DNA of 64,000 bases from contig CAJNDS010002524.1 of the NCBI GenBank assembly GCA_905221605.1, positions 683,134 through 747,133 of the forward strand, given 5' to 3'. Source of the DNA: Symbiodinium natans. Taxonomy: Eukaryota; Sar; Dinophyceae; Suessiales; Symbiodiniaceae. Below the pieces are notes generated by a model. It did no database searches. It was not told the origin of the DNA and saw only the letters and a list, made by a program, of their open reading frames with translations. The translations under genes and the position numbers were made by a program. Below, piece after piece: positions 60,119 through 64,000 of this stretch; within the stretch, counting starts at the first letter, position 1, and each line of letters starts with the position of its first letter.

Positions 60119-60203
60119 AAGATCAACAACTCTTTGGAACCCAAGTTTGATCCACGCCGCCATCTGCAGCAAGCACACGCTTGCAACCCACGCTCAACAG
60201 CAG
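60119..60203 (+). CDS. Exon with CAG/GTGGGG donor
   Basis: Frame KINNSLEPKFDPRRHLQQAH then ACNPRSTA, ending CAACAGCAG before GTGGGG. C-array left. Confidence 0.55.
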
Positions 60204-60531
60204 GTGGGGGGGGGGAACCCTATGGCCCCATAAACCCTATAAACCGGCTAATCCCGATAAACCCGAGAATCCCTATAATAAACCCGATAATCCGTCTAAG
60301 CCCTATAAACCCTGCAAACCGTGCAAACCCTAAACCCTAAATCCTATTCCGTAATCCCGTAAACCCAAAACCCTGGAAGGCCCATGATGCACACACACCC
60401 CTCCCCAACCCAATGCTCCCCACGCGTGCAAATCCCGCCGTGTGCCGGATGACGTTAGGATTTATATGTAAGGTTTTAGGGTTTCAATGGGGCTTTGAAC
60501 TGTTCAACTGTTCAAGGATCTAGCCAACAGC

Positions 60532-60640
60532 CTAGGACCCAGAGCAGGCTCGTATGCCTTTTTTTGTGGGTTTAGCTTCCCATAAGCCCCTTTAGACCCC
60601 ATCAAGGAACCGCTTTTATTGGTAGCTTACTCTTGGGTGA
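60532..60640. mobile_element. GGACCCAGAGCAGG element abutting a foldback
   Basis: CTAGGACCCAGAGCAGGC to GGTAGCTTACTCTTGGGTGAAG; the foldback starts four bases on. Confidence 0.7.
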
Positions 60641-60643
60641 AGC

Positions 60644-60768
60644 ACTTGGAGGTTCATGGGTACTTATAACCCCAATTACAAGTCTACTGATAACCTACTT
60701 AGAGGACATAGGCGGGCTTTTCAGTGCAGTTATCATTGGGGTTATACGTGCCCTGAACCTCCAAGCAG
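60644..60768. mobile_element. Foldback element, copy 19
   Basis: CACTTGGAGGTTCATGGGTA to TGCCCTGAACCTCCAAGCAG. Confidence 0.8.
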
Positions 60769-60880
60769 CCCTACAGCTTGTGGAAGCGTACGCCGGCCAT
60801 GACCATCCCATCGACCACTCCAACGCCCGCGGTTCCGGAAGGCCGGGTCGTGTTGAGTTTTTGTTTCGGGAATGGTCAAA
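60769..60880 (+). CDS. Exon beginning at foldback AG
   Basis: Frame ALQLVEAYAGHDHPIDHSNA then RGSGRPGRVEFLFREWS before CCCTAAG units. Confidence 0.5.
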
Positions 60881-60935
60881 CCCTAAGCCCTAAGCCCTAA
60901 ACCCTAAGCCCTCAGCCCTCTAAACTCCAGAACTC

Positions 60936-61159
60936 CTAAACCAATTGTTAGAACTACCCATGAACCGCCGAGTATCGAAATCCTTGCTTCACGGGTCAAC
61001 ATCAAGAAGCTTACAAGAACTCTCGTGGTGACAAAAGGGTCCATGTTCCGCCGTGATGCTTGGAGTTGTTTCGGCTGGGATGATTCGCTCTTGCAGCTTG
61101 CCTTAGACCACATACTTGGTAGGCCAGTGGATACACTCCTAGCTTTTCGGGCATATTGA
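60936..61159 (+). CDS. Long exon without usable ATG start
   Basis: An open frame of about 74 codons: PPSIEILASRVNIKKLTRTL, VVTKGSMFRRDAWSCFGWDD, then SLLQLALDHILGRPVDTLLA, FRAY and TGA. Amphipathic and very protein-like. The 69-codon minus-strand frame opposite is a shadow. No family recognised. Confidence 0.6.
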
Positions 61160-61530
61160 ACACCGACTAAGTTGAGAGTCAGCTTTAAGTTGACATGTGT
61201 TGGGCCCGGGTACGCGATGCCATGTATACCAGCCCTAAACCCTAAAGCCTACATCCTAAACCTTAAGCCCCAAACCCTAAGCCCCAAACCCTAAACCCTA
61301 AACCCTCTATGTATCCCACCTGCCCCCCCAAGTTGCAAAACGCTAGGCGGCAGCTATGGTGCGGCTCAGCCAGGCTTCGACCAGGCAAGGGGGAAAAACC
61401 CTAAACCCTAAACCCTAAACCCGGGGTCAGGCGTAGCGGACGAAGCGCCCGAAACCCTTTAGACCTTTGACCCTGAGCCCTAAACCCTCAAGCCTTAGCC
61501 CGAGACCCGAAGCCCTAAGCCCGAAGGCCT

Positions 61531-61680
61531 AAATTGTTTTGGGTTCCAATCTGAAGTACCCGGGGTTTTGGTCAAAGCGTGCGCTTGCAAAAGCTAAAGA
61601 TGCGTGGCCGCTGACAGGTGTAGGCGAAGGCAAGGCTTTCAGGCTCCGATGTCGCTCCTTTGTCTGTGCTCGTTTGGGGT
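61531..61680 (+). CDS. Exon-like fragment
   Basis: Frame NLKYPGFWSKRALAKAKDAW then PLTGVGEGKAFRLRCRSFVC, followed by TTTGGGG/TTTAGGG units. Confidence 0.55.
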
Positions 61681-61758
61681 TTGGGGTTTAGGGTTTAGGG
61701 TTTCGGGGTTCTAAGTCAGAAGGGAGTTCCTTTCCTTTTGTCTCCAATTAATTCCCGA

Positions 61759-61848
61759 TTCCCGAACGGCAAGGTGTGGCTCGCGCAAGTGAACCACGTC
61801 AAGCGGATCCCTGTCGTTCAGGGCTTTCGGGGTCAATGGGGGATTTAG
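61759..61848 (+). CDS. Exon-like fragment
   Basis: Frame FPNGKVWLAQVNHVKRIPVV then QGFRGQWGI and TAG, strongly G/C-ending. Another frame (ERQGVARASEPRQADPCRSG) is also open. Confidence 0.45.
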   Translation, partial: FPNGKVWLAQVNHVKRIPVVQGFRGQWGI

Positions 61849-62044
61849 CAAAACCCGAAAGCACGCGTCTCAAGCTTCCCGAGCCTGCTTAATTAGGGCT
61901 CAGGGTTTTGGGTTGGGGTTTGGGTTTTACCCTAAACCCTAAACCCTAAATCCTAAACCCTAAACCCTTAAACCCTAAACCCTAAACCCTAAAAGGGTTA
62001 GCCTGAGGCCTCCATAGATTCACCTCCAACTGTTTATGCCCAGG

Positions 62045-62150
62045 CCACCAAGCATGGATGTTTGTTGCTGGTACTGGGCTGGGTGTCATATCTCAGGTAT
62101 CTCTTTGGCAAGACGCCTCGGCCCAAAACCCACAAACCCACAAACCCACA
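62045..62150 (+). CDS. Membrane-segment exon
   Basis: Acceptor TGTTTATGCCCAG. Frame ATKHGCLLLVLGWVSYLRYL then FGKTPRPKTHKPT, one hydrophobic helix and a basic tail. Another frame starts MPRPPSMDVCCWYW. Confidence 0.5.
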
Positions 62151-62242
62151 AACCCCGAAACCCTAAACCCTCAACCGCAAAGCCCTACCCTCCAGCTAGG
62201 CTCACGGATGCTTTATCTTCCCCACTGCTAGGCTTGATCATA

Positions 62243-62475
62243 TGAAGCAGGGTTTACACTACTGTTATTGCTGAGTGTATATAAGGTTCCTTTATAATAT
62301 TGGTGAGTGTACGTACCGGGAATTCTTTTCTTTGTGGTACTTTACCGTAACTTTAGATCCTTACCCTTTTTGGGTTTATTGGGTTTCTGAATAAGGCAGC
62401 TAAAAGTTTAATTTATAGCTACCCTCCTGAGTGCAGCCAAGTTTTTGGGGTACAAGAAATATATACCCTGCTTCA
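62243..62475. mobile_element. ATGAAGCAGGGT TIR element with nested introner
   Basis: Outer ends ATGAAGCAGGGTTTA and TATACCCTGCTTCAT. Inside is a TTGTGGTAC introner (62331-62441). Confidence 0.75.
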
Positions 62476-62702
62476 TCTCTTGCTCGGGATCGTTCTGCAG
62501 AGGCTCGCAAGAGTCTAGGCCAAGAGACCCTAATTCCCAAAAGCCCCAAAGCCCCTAACACGATTGTTTTGGAGAATTTAGGGGGCTTGGAAAACCCTAA
62601 ACCTTAAACCCTAGACCCTAAACCCTAAACCCTAGACCCTAAACCCTAAACCCTAAACACCCTAAACCCTAAACCCTAAACCCAAATCCTAAACCCAAGG
62701 TG

Positions 62703-62825
62703 GAGCCACACTCAGAGAATCCCGTGAACCGAGGAAGATCCGAAGCGAGCTGAGCCTGTCCGACTGGCAGAAGTATGGTTTCGGTCACAAGCGCGCATCC
62801 TGGCCAGCTATGGGTTTGGGTTAAA
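62703..62825 (+). CDS. Exon-like fragment, possibly tyrosinase-like
   Basis: Frame REPRKIRSELSLSDWQKYGF then GHKRASWPAMGLG and TAA. The R-K-I-R-x-E-L-S-x-x-D-W-Q-K-Y run recalls the segment before the first copper-binding His of tyrosinases. GTTTCGG after AAGTATG may be the true donor. No His ligands visible, so tentative. Confidence 0.45.
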
Positions 62826-63160
62826 GGGTTTAAGGGTTTAGGGGTTTCAGGATTTTAGGGTTTAGGGGTTTAAGGGTTTAAGGGTTTAAGGGTGTAGGGG
62901 TTTAAGGGTTTAGGGGTTTAAGGGTTTAAGGGTTTAGGGGTTTAGGGGTTTAAGGGTTTAAGGGTTTAAGGGTTTAGGGGTTTAGGGGTTTAAGGGTTTA
63001 AGGGTTTAGGGGTTTATGGGTTTAAGGGTTTAAGGGTTTAAGGGTTTTAAGGGTTTAAGGGTTTAGGGGTTTAGGGGTTTAGGGGTTTAAGGGTTTAAGG
63101 ATTTAGGGGTTTAAGGGTTTAGGGGTTTAGGGGTTTAAGGGTTTAAGGGTTTAAGGGTTG
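62820..63160 (+). repeat. TTTAAGGG / TTTAGGGG octamer array
   Basis: About 42 octamers in an irregular alternation of two types; the largest G-orientation array. Confidence 0.95.
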
Positions 63161-63315
63161 GGCATGTAGGTTCCCCAAACCTCCAGACCCTTTGCCGCAA
63201 GCCTATCAACAGTAAGTCCCAACATTCCTCAGCCGCCCCTGAACCCTTAAACCCGAAACCCTGAACCCTGAACCCTGAACCCTAAACCCTAAACCCTAAA
63301 ACCTAAGCCCTCAAC

Positions 63316-63405
63316 TCATCCTTCGGCTCTGGAGCTTGGTGCACCGCGCTGCAGACAGATCCCTCGCTGAAAGGGTGCTGAAAGGTGTGAAGGTCCAACA
63401 ATCCT
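63316..63405 (+). CDS. Terminal exon-like fragment
   Basis: Frame LRLWSLVHRAADRSLAERVL then KGVKVQQS and TAG. Confidence 0.5.
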
Positions 63406-63800
63406 AGGTAGGATAAGGGAATCCTTCTTAACCCTCTTCCGGCTCTCTTAAACAGGGGACCTTATTTGGAGGGTCTAAAGCCTATTTCCCAAAGGGTCCC
63501 CTACTCCTACCCCCCTAAAGAACAACCCGAAACCTCACGTGAAACAGGCCTTCGAAATCCCTAGAAGCCGCAATGTTTGGGGTTTTAGGGGGTTTAGAAG
63601 GCTTAGGGGCCTTCGGGGGTTTCGGGGGGTGGGGGCTGGGTTTAGGAGGAAGGGCTATGGTTTTGGGCATTTTTTCTTGTAAGTTAGGCTCCCTATGTAT
63701 TGCCCAATATCTGTGGGGGACACTAGGTACCTAATTCCGACTGGTAGCGCGCTCAGAACCAGAAAGGCTAAACCCTGAACCCGACTGTACTTCCGCAGTT

Positions 63801-63876
63801 CCGCAGAAAGACTTTGAGCATATGAGGCCCCCAGCCATTTTTGATATCTTTTGTAAGGCCTATGGAAGTAACCCGA
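63801..63876 (+). CDS. Exon after TTCCGCAG acceptor
   Basis: Acceptor CTGTACTTCCGCAG. Frame PQKDFEHMRPPAIFDIFCKA then YGSN. The 90-codon minus frame is a shadow. Confidence 0.55.
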
Positions 63877-63905
63877 AACCCTAAACCCCAAACCGTAAAA
63901 GCCTT

Positions 63906-64000
63906 GCTTGCCAAAAAAAGGTCGCAAGCTCCCTGAACACTCAGTCTGTTCAATCGCTCATGAACCTTCTACAGAAGCTCAATCTCCCAAAAGCCCATAA
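63906..64000 (+). CDS. Exon open to window end
   Basis: Frame KVASSLNTQSVQSLMNLLQK then LNLPKAH, helical, still open at the last base. Confidence 0.5.

Overview
This looks like nuclear DNA of a dinoflagellate, probably a Symbiodiniaceae/Suessiales-type alga. The signs are the telomere-type heptamer TTTAGGG/CCCTAAA scattered through all 64 kb; many short terminal-inverted-repeat elements sitting exactly in intron positions (introners, known from dinoflagellates); introns with GC-AG or GA-AG ends; no AATAAA near gene ends; and a Ubl-plus-ankyrin protein of a type I recall as common in symbiotic dinoflagellates. I see no bacterial operon, rRNA, tRNA, CRISPR array or viral gene. The species call is inference.

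Layout: the sequence alternates between three components. (1) Arrays of 3 to 20 telomere-type units, on average less than 1 kb apart and in both orientations. (2) Unique GC-rich spacers of about 50-250 bp. Most of these hold a plus-strand open frame with G/C-ending codons and an AG or GT at the edge, so I annotate them as exon-like fragments. Most are too short, or lack the ATG, to appear as ordinary ORFs. (3) At least a dozen families of 90-240 bp foldback or TIR elements. The commonest are the foldback beginning ACTTGGAGGTTCATGGG (about 19 copies), the CTAGGATGCCCAGTAG element, the GACCCGGAGTAGG element, the TTGGGATGTTCCCCC element and the TTGTGGTACTTTAC element.

Best genes: a six-exon Ubl/ankyrin gene (28468-29830, about 261 residues) whose five introns are all phase 0, at least four of them GC-AG, and at least four made of mobile elements, one carrying telomere repeats; a small secreted Cys-rich protein (12100-12676) with GA-AG introns; an uninterrupted DUF1761-type membrane protein (56854-57243); a micro-exon gene piece (19921-20249) with GT-AG introns built from telomere repeats; and a two-exon piece (59356-59680) split by a foldback with GT-AG ends. 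Other spacers carry coiled-coil, Cys-rich, membrane and possible kinesin-like or tyrosinase-like fragments that I could not assemble into whole proteins.

Organisation: nearly all convincing coding segments read on the plus strand, as expected of a unidirectional dinoflagellate gene cluster. The arrays are not randomly oriented. Spacers usually have (CCCTAAA)n on their left and (TTTAGGG)n on their right, so an intron typically opens with GTTTAGGG units and closes with CCCTAAA units plus AG, which makes the intron RNA a potential hairpin. Several arrays lie inside introner elements, and one is flanked by an exact 14-bp direct repeat. The candidate new system here is telomere repeats inserted as mobile-like units and reused as foldback introns.
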